From NCBI GenBank assembly GCA_025403435.1, contig CM046353.1, positions 28,519,715 through 28,583,714 of the forward strand: a stretch of DNA of 64,000 bases. The letters run 5' to 3'. The position numbers and the translations under genes are program-made. Positions 23,051 to 35,600 of the stretch are shown piece after piece (position 1 is the first letter of the stretch; every line of letters starts with the position of its first letter). The notes under the pieces were generated by a model. The model saw only the letters and a program-made list of their open reading frames with translations, was not told where the DNA came from and searched no databases. Source of the DNA: Artocarpus heterophyllus (Eukaryota; Streptophyta; Magnoliopsida; Rosales; Moraceae).

Positions 23051-23434
23051 TTTTCATAATATTATTTAGTTTATTAGTTGTTTTTGTTTTTGTTTTATTC
23101 TTTTTTGCTACTTTATCATGATGTAAGCCTTGTTTGTGGCGATTCTAGGTTTTTGGGGGACATCAAGGTTCTCAGCTTGCTAAAAAAAAAAATTTTAAAA
23201 ACTGAAACCATATCTACAACCTGGCATAGATAATGAACCACATGGTCATGCATCTGAATATAAACTTGGACAACTTTCCCACAGTCTCTACTTTCAATGA
23301 AGATAATGAAGAGAATAAGGACAAGGACGAATAGGCTGCCGCAACCTTCAGCTTATGGAGTGTTCTTTCCTTTCTCATTTTTGTTTTCTTTTACATTAAG
23401 GACAATATATTGTTCAAGTTTGGGGGTGGTGTGT

Positions 23435-26400
23435 TATAACACCAGCCTATTTTTATGTAATGAATCACGTTAAGTTAGTAACAACGTTAAGAATATTTTA
23501 TTAATAATTTATGTGATATGATATGATATATGATGTTAATGTTACTAACTTTTATGTCAAGTTTTATGACAGGTGACAACCGCATAGAATCGTTGTGTTC
23601 TAGTGTTCATGTGAATTTTTAAATGTATGATTACTTATGATGCATGATGAATTGAATGTTTTAAAGTATGGCATTTAAGGACAGTTCGGTAGGCCAAACT
23701 TTTAAGTTCGGCAAGCCGAACAGACTGCCAAAGATCTGCAGGCCGATGGGAAGCATCGGCAGGCCGGACTTGGTGGAACCGGCAGGCCAAAGGGGAAAAT
23801 CGACAGGCCGAACACGGCTGACGAGCAGTCAGCAAAAATCTCTCCAAAATTTATGGCTAAGATAATTACGTTAAATGGGTGATTTATTGTGATTAATTGG
23901 CACAATAATGGAATGTTTTTATTAGTTAAGGAAATTAAAGGGTTTGACTTCGCATTGATTTGTGTCAATTTAAATGGTTTCCCATTTTAAGAGGGCAAAA
24001 CATGGTAAGTGATGAGTGAGAGTTTTGACTTTCCCTCTTTTCTCTCCTTCCTCCACGTCAATTGCCACCTAACAGTCAGAAAATTCTAACTTAATGGAGG
24101 GTAATGAATTTCCATTACACTCGTTACGTTAAAAAAATTTTAACGTTTTCTTTCCTCAGATTTTTTTCTCTCATCCTCTCACTTTTCTCTCAGTTTTGAG
24201 ACATTTTTTTTTTCATTTCCTCTCTTCCTCTTCTCTTCTCCACGCATTTCACTTCTAATCTCTCGAAAATTCTCTGCAAGAAAAAAAATTGAAAGAAAAA
24301 GTCATATTTCGTTGGTTGAATTCAAGAATTTTGAGAAGAGATTTTCAAGGTAAGGACTCGTTTCTTGTGTTTTTGAAAAGAATTCTCCTCCTCAATTTGT
24401 CTACAATATCTTTCTTTAGGTATTGTATTTGTTCTGAATTTTTATATGTTATGCATGTATGTGTTATGAGATGCTTTCCTAAATTTCAAGTCATTTCAAC
24501 GTTTTTATGATAAAATATGAATTTTCTATCTTCTACCCCTCACAGAAAAATATTACTGTTTAATCTTGATGCATGAAAAATGTAATGATATTCAAGGGGT
24601 AAATATGATGTTTTTCATAAAAGTTGTTAAGAATGTGCATGTGTAATGTATGATGAATGTATTTTATGATATGAATTTTTATGAGATTACATTAAGAAAA
24701 TTGTTTTAATAAACGTTATTTTGGGATTTTTGTTTTATAAAATGTTATTTATGTTTAAACGATTTTATGATAATGAAATAATTTTATGCATGATAATATG
24801 ATGTTTGTTTGAATTTTTAAATTAAAATATACGTATTTTAATTGTTCGAAAACGTTTTATTTAAAAGATATTTATGTTTAAAATGTATGGTTTTTTATAT
24901 GCTTAAGGTAATTTTTATGATTTTAGAAAAATCATAATAACATGTTTATGTGATGACAATTTTTATGGTTATGAATTATGTTTGTAAAAATGAGATGAAT
25001 GTATATATATATGAATGATATATGAATGAATGTTATATGAATGGATGATTTACGCTATGATGATAAGTATTGATTTTCTTGTATTTTAAATGGAAAAATG
25101 GCATGAACACACAAAAGAAGCGAGCACATCGAGACCGCGGCGTCATCACCAAAAGTATATTAAGGTTAAGTAAGCTAGCGATAAGGTAAGTACATTCTCA
25201 CCTGCAACATGACACGTTTTACAAGGATTGATGATATGTTCACAATGATATTATGATGATTTTATGATTATTTTTCCTTAAAGGATTTCTTATGAAAGAT
25301 TATCATGATTTAAAGTTATGAATGTATGATGATGACATGTTTCAAAGTATGAAAATTATGTATATATGTATCACCTAATAAGTGTTGCACACCCAATGTT
25401 ATAAAATGATATGTTATGATGTCATGTTTTGTTTGGGATTAGCTACCCTTCTCCTCTCATGACGGCGCGCCTACAATGATGTTCATGGTGCAACACTTGG
25501 GCCCTTAAGATAAAATGGAATAAGTTTTTAAATGGTCAATGCAATGAAAGATATGTTTCTATGAAATTGTGCTTAAGGCACTTTTATGATATGATGATGA
25601 TGATGATGGATATGAAATGTTTTAAATTGTAAGAATTATATGTACTTACTAAGCATTAGCTTAATCATGTTTTATGTCATGTTGCAGATAAGGGTAAGAA
25701 AGTCATGGATTAGGCGGAGGACATGGGAAGGCGTGTGAGCGCTAAGCATGATGAATTGTAACCGAAAGCACGCCAAGAAGAACGAATTATGTTTTAAATC
25801 AAGTTTATGTTTTAAACATATTCTTATGTTAAGTTTTTAAAGAATACATGAACTTGGTTTTATCTTTTATTTCATTATTTTAAGTATTAGGATCTTTTGC
25901 ATTTTATGAAAGTTGGTTTTTGTTTTTAAAAATTAAGTTTTCTCAAAGATTTCTTGGTTCGTCGGCCTGCCGAACATATTGGTCGGCCTGCCGATGCCTG
26001 AAAGTTCGGCCTGCCAAACGTTGACAAGTTTTTAAGTCTGGATTGCAAAACCTCTGCCGGCCTGCCGGTTGAGGGAACTCCGGCCTGCCGATCATGTTCG
26101 GCCTGCCGAAGTCCCAAGTTTGGCCTGCCGAAGTCCCAAGTTTGGCCTGCCGAACTGTGGGAGTAAGTAAGTTTCAAATGATTTGATGATTAATGAGATA
26201 TGTTGTGATGTTTTTATAAGTCCTGATTTACAACTTGGTATATCTATTTTATTAATATAAGTTCATGATTAATTTAAAGTATAAATGAATAAATTATGAT
26301 ATGGAATGAGTTAAGCAATGTGATTTTATAACGTTAAGATATTAAAAAAAATGTATGAATGGATCCTGGTTAAGTATGTTTAATTACTTTTAAAATTAAA

Positions 26401-26502
26401 TGTATTGTTTAAGTTTGTATTCATATATATGTTTAAAGTTCAAGTAAGCATGTATGTAAGAATGTAACGACATCTGTGACGTCCAAAATAAGGGGCATTA
26501 CA
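23435..26502 (+). repeat. solo Tekay-like LTR
   Basis: 3,068 bases that align end to end with the LTRs at 29386 and 37306. It starts TATAACACC (TGTAACACC with one change) and ends ..GGGGCATTACA. The direct repeat TGTGT flanks it at 23430-23434 and 26503-26507, so it is a complete insertion reduced to one LTR by LTR-LTR recombination. GGCCTGCC-type arrays are at 23683-23815 and 25962-26158. Confidence 0.9.
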
Positions 26503-26507
26503 TGTGT

Positions 26508-27962
26508 TGCTTTATGTTTTGTTTGTGTCAGTCAGTCATTATGGTTTAATTGGATTTTAGTTTAGTTCTTGTTTTTTTTTTTTCTTTCTTTGCATTTAAA
26601 AGTAATTATGATAGGAAAGTTGCGTTGCTTGAGCATTGTTTAACTTGAATCATAGGAGGCCAATGATAAGACGATGGTTGAAATTAAATATGGCTTTTAG
26701 GGGATAATAATTATTGTTGGTCTATCCTTGTTTTTCTTGTGATTGGTTTGCCATGCTGTGATTCTTTGAGCACTTTGCGCACTCACGCCTTGATCACCTA
26801 AGTATTCTACACTTAGAGAACTTTTATGTTGATTAAGTGATATTTATGATCTCAAATGAACACTAGAACCTATTTGATAACCACTCGAGACAAAATCCTA
26901 GGCTACACAACATTAAAGATATGATTTATGCCATTTTTGGACCGTTTGAGCCTTTCAAGCCTACCATTGACATCATTTAATCACTAGTTACCCCGTTGAG
27001 CCTTACAAGCCATTTTCTTTGTTACCCACATAATCAACCTAGCCTTTGAATAATTTTATCCTACTTAGTCCCTCACTCATAAGCATGACTAGTTTGTCGA
27101 AGAAATTATTTGAAGGTAGTTGGTATGACGGGAGGATAGGTGGAGTTTTGAAGAACTTATTAAGGAAATATGTTTTACTCCCATTCGTTCATGGGTGGAG
27201 TTTTAAGTATTGTTATCAAGAGATTATGTAGTCATGTTTACAGCTTTGGATATTGTTATCAAGGGATTATGTATTTATGCTTATTCATTGTTAAAAAAAA
27301 AAACAAAACAAAACAAAACAAAACACAAAAAATAATAATAAAAAAGAAAAAAAAAGAAAAAAATGATACATGCATTAAATAAATGTGAATGACAAAGGGA
27401 GTGCAACATAAGTTTGGGAGTATACTTAAAAAGAAAGAAAAAAATGATGTTCTCATAAGGTCCTGAGACAAATTGTGTGTTTATGGGTGAATTTTGAGCT
27501 GCATTATATCATGTATCTCACCTTTTTACCTTAGCCACACATTATAAGCCGAATAAAGTCCTAATGATCTTTGATGTTGTGATAGTCTACATTAGTGGAG
27601 AGTGGGTTTGAAAAATTAGCCTATGGAGTTCATAAATTTCACAAATCTAGAGATCTTTCAAAATAAGCTTGTTGACATAAACTAATCCGAGTGTAGGTAC
27701 ATAAGTGCTAGAAGCATCACACACACAATCAAGGAATTATGAGTATGGTAAACTTGAGATTTAAATTGATTTTTCTACATGATCACAATGGTTAGAGTTT
27801 CCTTTGAGTCATAAACTTTATGCAATCTTTGAGGCCAAGTATGATGAAAAATTAAATTGATGCTCGAACTATGTCGTGTGTTAGTATCAGTCCCATTCTT
27901 TTTGTCTTGTTCTTTGTTCTTCTTTTGTGTCTTTTGCTCGAGGACTAGCAAAATCTTGAATT
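26508..27962 (+). other. 3' interior of the host element, non-coding
   Basis: No retroelement domain is detectable in this stretch between the solo LTR and the 3' LTR. It contains an A-rich low-complexity run (27291-27364, CAAAA repeats). Phrases such as AAGTTTGGGAG and TTGAATTTGGGGG resemble the purine-rich ends of this element group. Confidence 0.6.
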
Positions 27963-27972
27963 TGGGGGTATT
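27961..27972 (+). other. polypurine tract of the host element
   Basis: TTTGGGGGTATT abuts the 3' LTR start TGATAAGTTAG at 27973. Confidence 0.7.
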
Positions 27973-28159
27973 TGATAAGTTAGTTTTAGGCTAATTAATT
28001 AGATAATTCTCACTTAATATTTTTTGTTAGTTTTGAGCAATTTATAAGGATTTGATAGTGTTCTGTGTTCTTTTGTAGGTTTTGAGAAAAAAGGATGCAT
28101 GATAGCAAAGTGCGGGGCAAAGCAGATAGAAAATGAGCAAAATTGGACTCGGGATAAAA

Positions 28160-28510
28160 ATGGAGCCTAGACGCCAGCTTATGGGTGCCTAGGTGCTCAG
28201 ACAGATGAGGTTCCATACAAAAACCCAAGAGTAAAGTGCCTAGGTGCCATTTTATGGAAAAAAAAAAAAACCCAAGAGAAAAGCGCCTAAGCGTCATAAC
28301 TTGGGCGCGTAGGTGCCAATCTATCAGAGGCTAAGTAACACTACGGTGCCTAGGGGCCACAATCCTAACACCTAGGTGCCAGTCCAAAAATTTTTCTACG
28401 TGACTGCGTAGCGCCTAGGCGCTAAAATCCTAGTGCCTAGGCACTAAAATGCTGGCGCCATTACGAAGCCTAGGTACTAGAAAATCGAGCCTTGGCGCCG
28501 TTGCGATTCC
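28160..28510. repeat. array of GCGCCTAGGCGC-like palindromes in the LTR
   Basis: About eleven diverged copies of the 12-base palindrome G(C/T)GCCTAGG(C/T)GC occur in 350 bases, e.g. near 28185, 28237, 28285, 28308, 28345, 28370, 28410 and 28432. The 5' LTR keeps only the first copies (14775-14855). The array lies just upstream of the LTR TATA box. Confidence 0.75.
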
Positions 28511-28563
28511 AACTTAAATTTCAGTGTAATTTCGTTCCAAAATTACTCTTTCAAACCTTAGCC

Positions 28564-28571
28564 TATAAATA
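28564..28571 (+). promoter_or_regulatory. LTR TATA box
   Basis: TATAAATA in the sequence CCTATAAATAGAAC. It follows the palindrome array and precedes a leader-like region, as expected for the U3/R boundary of an LTR. The equivalent region is deleted from the 5' LTR. Confidence 0.6.
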
Positions 28572-29633
28572 GAACATTATAGAGGGTTGGAACACGAAAT
28601 TTTAACAGAGAAAAACTACAGAAAAGAAGGGAGATCTCACTGCCATAAGAAGGAGAACGGTGTAACCTGGAGACGAAAATCATCTTCGCATCCAAACCGA
28701 GTTCTTTTCTTTCACTCATCATGTTTAAGACATTATTTAGGATTGTTTTGGTTTCATTAGGAACTAATTTTCTCTATTCTAGGGCTACGATGTAGCCGGA
28801 TTATGAATGTTCACTTTACTTTAATTTAATTCAATTCGATGTTTATTCATTATCTATTATGAGAGTTTAATCTAATCTTAATGCTTGTAAACGTTTGCTC
28901 ACCTTTTGCATGATTTGTGATTTAATTTGAGGCTGAGAAGCGATAACTAAATCAGACCATGATTAAATGCCATGATATCATCATAGGATAGAGATATCTA
29001 TGAGACTTGTGTAACACTATGAATTTCTTGTTCTTAATAAGTCTTGGTAAGTTTAGAGTTTCCACAGAGATGTAGGAAATTTGCTAACCGGGATAAATTA
29101 TTAATGGTTGCGCAAGATTAATGACTACCTAAGAGAAAGTTGTTATTAGTATAGGAGTAAACATCAGTTGATTAAATTAGATAATTTGAATAGGATTAAT
29201 TTAGGTGAAATCGGATGCCCTAGTCTTTTATTGTTTAGATTTTCATTTATATTTTTTGGTTTATTATTTTTTTATTTTATATTTGATTGTTTAAATAATT
29301 TTAGAGTTAACCAATTTGGTATTTAGCTAGATTAACGCAATCCTCGTGGGAACGATACTCTACTCACTTTTAATTACTTGTCTACTGTAACACCCACCTA
29401 TTTTTTATGTAACGGATCACGTTAAGTTAGTAACAACGTTAAGGAAATTTTATTAATAATTTATGTTATATGTTATGATATATGATTTTAATGTTACTAA
29501 CTTTTATGTCAAGTTTTATGACAGGTGACAACCGCATGGAATCGTTGTGCTCAAGTGTTCATGATTATTTTAATGTATGTTTAATTATAATGCAATGATG
29601 AATTGAATGTTTTAATGTAGGGCATTTAAAGAC

Positions 29634-29772
29634 AGTTCGGCAGGCCGACAAGGACTGCGAAGATCGACAGGCCGACAAGGACTGCGAAGATCGACAGGCC
29701 GATGGGAACCATCGGCAGGCCGAACTTGGTGGAACCGACAAGCCGAAAAGGAGAATCGACAGGCCGAACACA
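29634..29772. repeat. LTR array 1: TCGGC-AG-GCCGA motif
   Basis: Six copies of a 12-base motif with self-complementary arms TCGGC/GCCGA and centre AG (variants TCGACAGGCCGA and CCGACAAGCCGA). Spacers are 12-20 bases. The same array is in the other LTRs at 23683-23815, 37556-37665 and, inverted, 17420-17530 and 61105-61240. Confidence 0.85.
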
Positions 29773-31913
29773 GCGGACCAGCAGTCAGCAGAAATTTCTC
29801 CAAATTTATGGCTGAGATAATTACGTTAAATGAGTGATTTATTGTGATTAATTGGCATAATAATGGAATAATTTTATCAGTTAAGGAAATAAAAGGTTTG
29901 ACTTCACATTGATTTGTATTATTTTAAATGGTTTCCTATTTTTAGAGGACAAATGGCAAGTAAGACTAAAGTTTTGACTTTCCCTCTTTTCTCTCCTTCC
30001 TCCATGCCAATTGCTATCAATTAGTCAGAAAATTCTGACTTAATGGAGGGTATTGAATTTTCATCAGTTATGCTCATTATGTTAAAAAATTTTAACGTTC
30101 TTTTCCATATTTTTCTCTCATCCTCTCACGCCTTCTCTCTCAATTTCTGAGACGTTTTTTCTGTCTTTCTCTCTTTCTCTTCTCTTCTCCACGAATTCCA
30201 TTCCTTTTCTCTCAAAAATTCTCTACAAGTATTGAAAGGAAATTTATATTTTGTTGGTTGAATTCAAGGATTTTGAGAAGAAATTTTAAGGTAAGGACTC
30301 AGCTTTTTCTGGTGTTTTTGAAAAGAATTTCTCCTCCTCAATTCGTCTACAATATCTTTCTCTAAGTATTGTATTTTGTTTTGAGTTTTTAATATGATGT
30401 TCATGTATGTATTATGTGATGTTTCTCCAAGTTTCAAGTCATTTCGGTGTTTCTATGAAAAATATGAATTTTCTATCCTCTACCCCTCATAGAAAAATAT
30501 TGCTGTTTAATTTTAATACATGAAAAAAAAATGTAATGTTTATTAGGGGTAAATGAATGATGTTTTTCATGAAAGTTGACAAGAATGTGCATGTATATGT
30601 TATGATGAGTGCATTTTATGTTATGAGAATTTTGTGAGATTACGTTAAGAAAACTGTTTCAACAATGAAATTTTTGGATTATCGTTTTATAAAATGTTTT
30701 TTATGTTTAAATGATTTTATTAATGAGGAAATAATTTCATGATATTGAAATGCATGATAATAAGATGTTTGTATGAATTTGAAAATGTATGTATTTTAAT
30801 TATTAGAAAACGTTTTTAAAAGATATTCATGTTTGTAATGTATGAGATGTTTGATGACAATACTTAAGGAAGCATGTTATGAATAAGGTATATATGCTGA
30901 TAATTTTATGTTTTCACAATGATGGTTATGAATTATGTTTGTAATATGAGATGAATGTAAATATGAATGTTATATGAATGAATGTTATATGAATGGATGA
31001 TTTACGAAATGATAATAAGTATTAATTTTATTGTATTTCTAAATGGATAAATGTCATGAACACTCAAAGGAATGAGCACATCGAGACCGCGGCGTCGTCA
31101 CCAAAGCATATTAAGGTTAAGTAAGCTAGCTTTAAGGTAGGTACATTCTCACCTGCAACATGACACGTTTTACAAGGTTTGATGTTATGTTCACAATGAT
31201 ATTCATGATGATTTTATGGTTGTTTTCCTTAAAGGATTTCTTATGAAAGATTTTCATGATTTAAAGTTATGCAAGTATGATGATGACATGTTTCAAAGCA
31301 TGAAAATTATGTATATATACATATCACCTAACAAGTGTTGCACACCAATGTTATGAAATGATATGTTATGATGTCATGTTTGGTTTGGGATTAGCTACCC
31401 TTCTCCTCTCATGACGGCGCGCCTACATTGATGTTTATGGTGCAACACTTGGGCCCTTAAGATAAAAAGGAATAAGTTTTAATATGGTCAATGTAATGAA
31501 AGATATGTTTCTATGAAATTGTGCTTAAGGCACTTTTATGATATGATGATGATGATGATGATGTATATGAAATGTTTTAAATTGTGAGAATTATATGTAC
31601 TTACTAAGCATTAGCTTATTCAAGATTATGTCATGTTGCAGATAAGGGTAAGAAGATCATGGATGAGGCGGAGGACATGGGAAGGCGTGTGAGCATTAAG
31701 CACGATGAATTGTAACCGGAAGAATGCCAAGAAGAATGTTTTATGTTTTAAATCAAGTTTTATATTTTGAACATATTTTTATGTTAAGTTTTACGAATAC
31801 TTGAACTATGGTTTTATATTTGATTTTATCATTTTTAAGTATTTTGATCTTCTATGTTTTATGAAAAGTTGGTTTTGTTTTAAAAATTAAATTTTCTCAA
31901 GGATTTTTGGCTC

Positions 31914-32088
31914 AGTCGGCCTGCCGATGTTTGAAAGTTTGGCTTGCCGATTACGTTTTCGGCCTGCCGAACGATGATGAGTTTTTAAGCCTGATTTGCT
32001 AAGCCTTTGCCAGCCTGCCGATTGACGAACTCCGGCCTGCCGATCATGTCTGGCCTATCGAAGTCTCAAGTTTGGCCTGCCGAACTAT
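31914..32088. repeat. LTR array 2: TCGGC-CT-GCCGA motif, opposite orientation to array 1
   Basis: About seven copies of the reverse complement of the array 1 motif (TCGGCCTGCCGA and variants), some 2.2 kb downstream in the same LTR. Equivalent arrays are at 25962-26158, 39808-39985 and, inverted, 15155-15325. The LTR at 60014 has lost this array. Confidence 0.85.
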
Positions 32089-32420
32089 GGGAGTAAGTAA
32101 TTTTTAAATGATGTGACGATTAATGAGATATGATGTGATATTTTTATAAGTTATAATTTTACAACTTGGTATATCTATTCTATTAAAACAAGTTTATGAT
32201 CAATTTAAAGTATAAATAAATTAATTATGGAATGTAATAAGTAAAACAATGTTGTTAAAAAAAATGTATGAATGGATCCTGGTTATATATGTTTAACTAC
32301 GTTTACAATTAAAAGTATCGTATAAGTTTTGTAATTATGTTTATGTTTAAAGTTTAAACAAGTATGAATGTATGAATGCAACGACATCTGTGACGTCCGT
32401 AAGGGGGGCGTTACAGGTTT

Positions 32421-32432
32421 TGGTATCAGAGA
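32421..32432 (+). other. primer binding site (initiator tRNA-Met)
   Basis: TGGTATCAGAGA follows the LTR by five bases. It matches the tRNA-iMet-complementary TGGTATCAGAGC except at the last base. Confidence 0.85.
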
Positions 32433-32631
32433 GAATTTTCAATTACAATTCATATCGCCACACGTCAATCCAAGTTCTCCAAGTAAGTATGTTATAAAGT
32501 TAGATGTTATGATGCAAGTATGACGATAAGATTAAGGTCTAAATGTTTAATGATTAATGATCTAGTAGTGAAAACCTATCTCATATTAAAAGATTATTTC
32601 TAAGTTCTAAATTCTTTTAGGAGAATTAATG

Positions 32632-35600
32632 ATGGACGGTCAAAGAAGAATGCAGACCCGCACCTAGACTAATGAAAGACTCATGACAATGATTACTGAA
32701 CTGCAAAGACAACTTGAGGATCAAAGAAGGGAAATAGCTGCGTTAAGGGCCAACGGCCAGAATGATGATCGACGAGGCAACGATGAGCCTCCTCTTCCTA
32801 CGCAGCCACAAGTCAACGAAGTCCCAGTTCCTGCTGCTGAACCAAGAGCGGCTTACCAGGAACCCCTACTGGTCAGATGGAAGAGGGTTAAGCCAGCGGA
32901 TTTCAAAGGGTCTAAGGATCCGCTAGTAGCTCAAGGATGGTTAAAGACGATTGAGGCTACCTTACGACTCATGGATTTCACGGATAATGAAAAGGTCCTT
33001 TGTGCCTCGTACTGCCTCACTATGGAGGCCAAAATATGGTGGGATGGCATTGAAATGAGCAGGAATGTTAAAGAAATGACATGGGCTAACTTCGTTCATG
33101 AATTCAACACGAAGTTCTTCCATATGAATATCACGAGGAAGCATTATGAGGAGTTCGAGAGCTTGCTCCAGGGGGATATGTCAGTCACTAATGTAGTGAT
33201 GAAGTTTGACCAGCTAGCCTGTTTATGTCCAGGAATGGTTATGAATGAAAGTGAAAGGGTCAGAAGGCTGATCAAGGTTCTTAGGCCTGAAATTGCTGCT
33301 ATTGTGGATGGGGCAAGTCCACCCAGGAGTCAAGAATAGGTTGTCATGAGAGCCCAACATGCGGAGTTCCATCTGTCCAACTTAAGAAGGAACCAGCCTC
33401 AGTCGGGCCAATAGGTTAACAATGCAAATAACCAAAACCACCCTCCACACAGGAACAACAACAACAACAACAACAACAGCAACAACAGCAACCAAAACTG
33501 GAGGAATAATAAGAGGAAGGGCAATCCTCAAAACCAGCAGGGCCAAGACAACAAGAGGCACAATGATGGTCAGCACAACAACAATAACAAGCGGTTTCAA
33601 CCATGTGCCAAATTTGGAAAGAAGCATCCAGGGGAATGTCATTTTGGAACAAACCAATGTTTCATCTGTGGGCGTGAAGACCACTTTGTTAAGAATTATC
33701 CCAAGCTAATGAATGCCAATGCCCCTCAGAAAGCTCCTCCTCAAGCCCAGCTACATCAGATGCAAGCCTCCCTTGAAGGGCCACTTATTAGTCAAGGGAG
33801 AATTGAAGCTCCACCAACGAATGCCCAAATCTATGCCATGACAAAAGAACAAGTGGCTGCTGAAGCCTCCAATGTGGTCACAGGTCAGATAACAAGTTTA
33901 TCTAATGATGTTTATGTCCTTTTTGATACGGGTGCCACGCATTCTTTTGTATCTATGTCATATGCTAAGAAGTTAGAGGTTCGCTTAGAGCCTATGAGAC
34001 AGGGATTCACTACGACACTACCCTCCGGGGAAGTGATATTATCTACGTACTGTCTGCGAACAGTACCCCTATGGATTTCTGATAGGGAGCTATTCGTCGA
34101 CCTCATTGTGATCGACATGCATGACTATGATATGATTCTTGGGATGGATTTCCTGAGCAAGTATAATGCATCTATAGAATGCCAAAAACAAAAGGTGATC
34201 TTCCAACCAGAAGGTGATCAGAAGTTCATTTATGTTGGCGAGTCTAGAAAGAAACCCCACATGTTTTTATCGGCCATGAAAGCAAGGAAGTTATTAGCAA
34301 GTGGCTGCATGGGCTATCTGGCTAACATAGTAGACAAAAGCTAAGAAGAAAAGATAAGAATTGATGATGTACCTATAGTGCATGAATATGCAGATATGTT
34401 TCCTGATGATCTGACGAGTCTACCGCCAGAAAGAGAAGTTGAATTCGAGATTGAGCTCGCTCCTGGCACCGATCCGATCTCTAAAGCACCTTACAGAATG
34501 GCCCCGGCAGAGTTAAAAGAGCTTTACACGCAACTAAAGGAGCTACTCGACAAAGGTTTCATCAGGCCAAGTCACTCACCATGGGGAGCTCCAGTCTTGT
34601 TTGTAAAGAAGAAGGATGGCACTATGAGACTCTGCATTGACTATAGAGAGCTGAACAAGATGACGATCAAGAATAAGTACCCATTGCCTCAAATCAATGA
34701 TTTGTTTGATCAATTTAAGGGTGCATCTGTGTTCTCAAAGATTAATCTACGATCGGGATATCATCAGTTGAAGATTAAAGAATGAGATACTCCCAAGACT
34801 GCCTTCAGGTCGAGGTATGGTCACGATGAATTCATGGTTATGCCTTTTGGTTTAACAAATGCACCAGCTGCCTTTATGGATTTGATGAACAGGGTATTCA
34901 AGGATTTCCTCGATAAATTTATTGTTGTATTTATCGATGATATTCTTGTCTAATCAAAGAATCAAGAAGAACATGAGGAGCATTTAAGGATTGTGCTGGA
35001 GACTTTTAGAAGACACCAGCTATATGCAAAGTTTTCCAAATGCGAGTTTTGGCTTGATAAAGTGTCTTTCTTGGGGCATGTTATTTCAAAGGAAGGGATT
35101 ATAGTTGACCCTGCTAAAGTAGAAGCTGTTATCAACTGGAAGCAACCGATGAATGCAAGCGAAATAAGGAGCTTCTTGGGTTTAGCAGGATATTATCAGA
35201 GATTTGTAGAAGATTTCTCCAAGATAGCAGCTCCACTCACGAACCTGACTCGCAAAGGATAGAAGTATGAATGGACAGATGCATGCGAGAAAAGTTTTCA
35301 AGAACTAAAGAAGAGGTAAACGACAGCTCCAGTATTGGCTATTCCTGAAGGAAATGATGGGTTTGTAATTTATAGTGATGCATCCAAGATGGGCCTCGGA
35401 GCTGTATTAATGCAAAATGAAAGGGTGATTGCTTATGCGTCAAGACAACTGAAAGATTATGAAAAAAACTATCCTACTCATGACCTCGAGTTAGTAGCAG
35501 TCGTTTTTGCGTTGAAGATATGGAGACACTATTTGTATGGGGTCCAATGTAAGATCTTCACTGATCATCAAAGTCTGAAGTACTTCTTCATGCAAAGAGA

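Larger units (their letters stand above)
27973..29385 (+). repeat. 3' LTR of the host element, main part
   Basis: Starts with TGATAAGTTAGTTTTAGGC like the 5' LTR at 14579. It runs to ..TTACTTGTCTAC at 29385, where a full-length Tekay-like element is inserted. The last 31 bases resume at 40318 and end ..CCACAACA at 40348. The undisturbed LTR length is about 1.44 kb. Confidence 0.9.
29386..32415 (+). repeat. 5' LTR of full-length Tekay-like element
   Basis: TGTAACACCC...GGGGGGCGTTACA. It has two short-motif arrays (29634-29772 and 31914-32088), a pyrimidine-rich region near 29980-30190 and a GAT microsatellite near 31540-31562. It has one more 30-base unit (CCGACAAGGACTGCGAAGAT) at 29646-29705 than the 3' LTR. 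Confidence 0.92.

Noticed and set aside
23435..26502. Solo LTR as a second full-length Tekay-like element
   Set aside because: Both LTR tips and the TGTGT duplication are present, but no interior lies between them. It is a single LTR.
29634..29772. Regularly spaced short repeats resembling a CRISPR array
   Set aside because: Repeats are only 12 bases, degenerate, in a plant LTR, and the spacers are family sequence shared by all LTR copies.
33382..33684. Minus-strand frames rich in Cys or Val opposite the gag linker
   Set aside because: They are the complement of the Asn-rich linker (AAC repeats) of the gag-pol frame and have no independent support.
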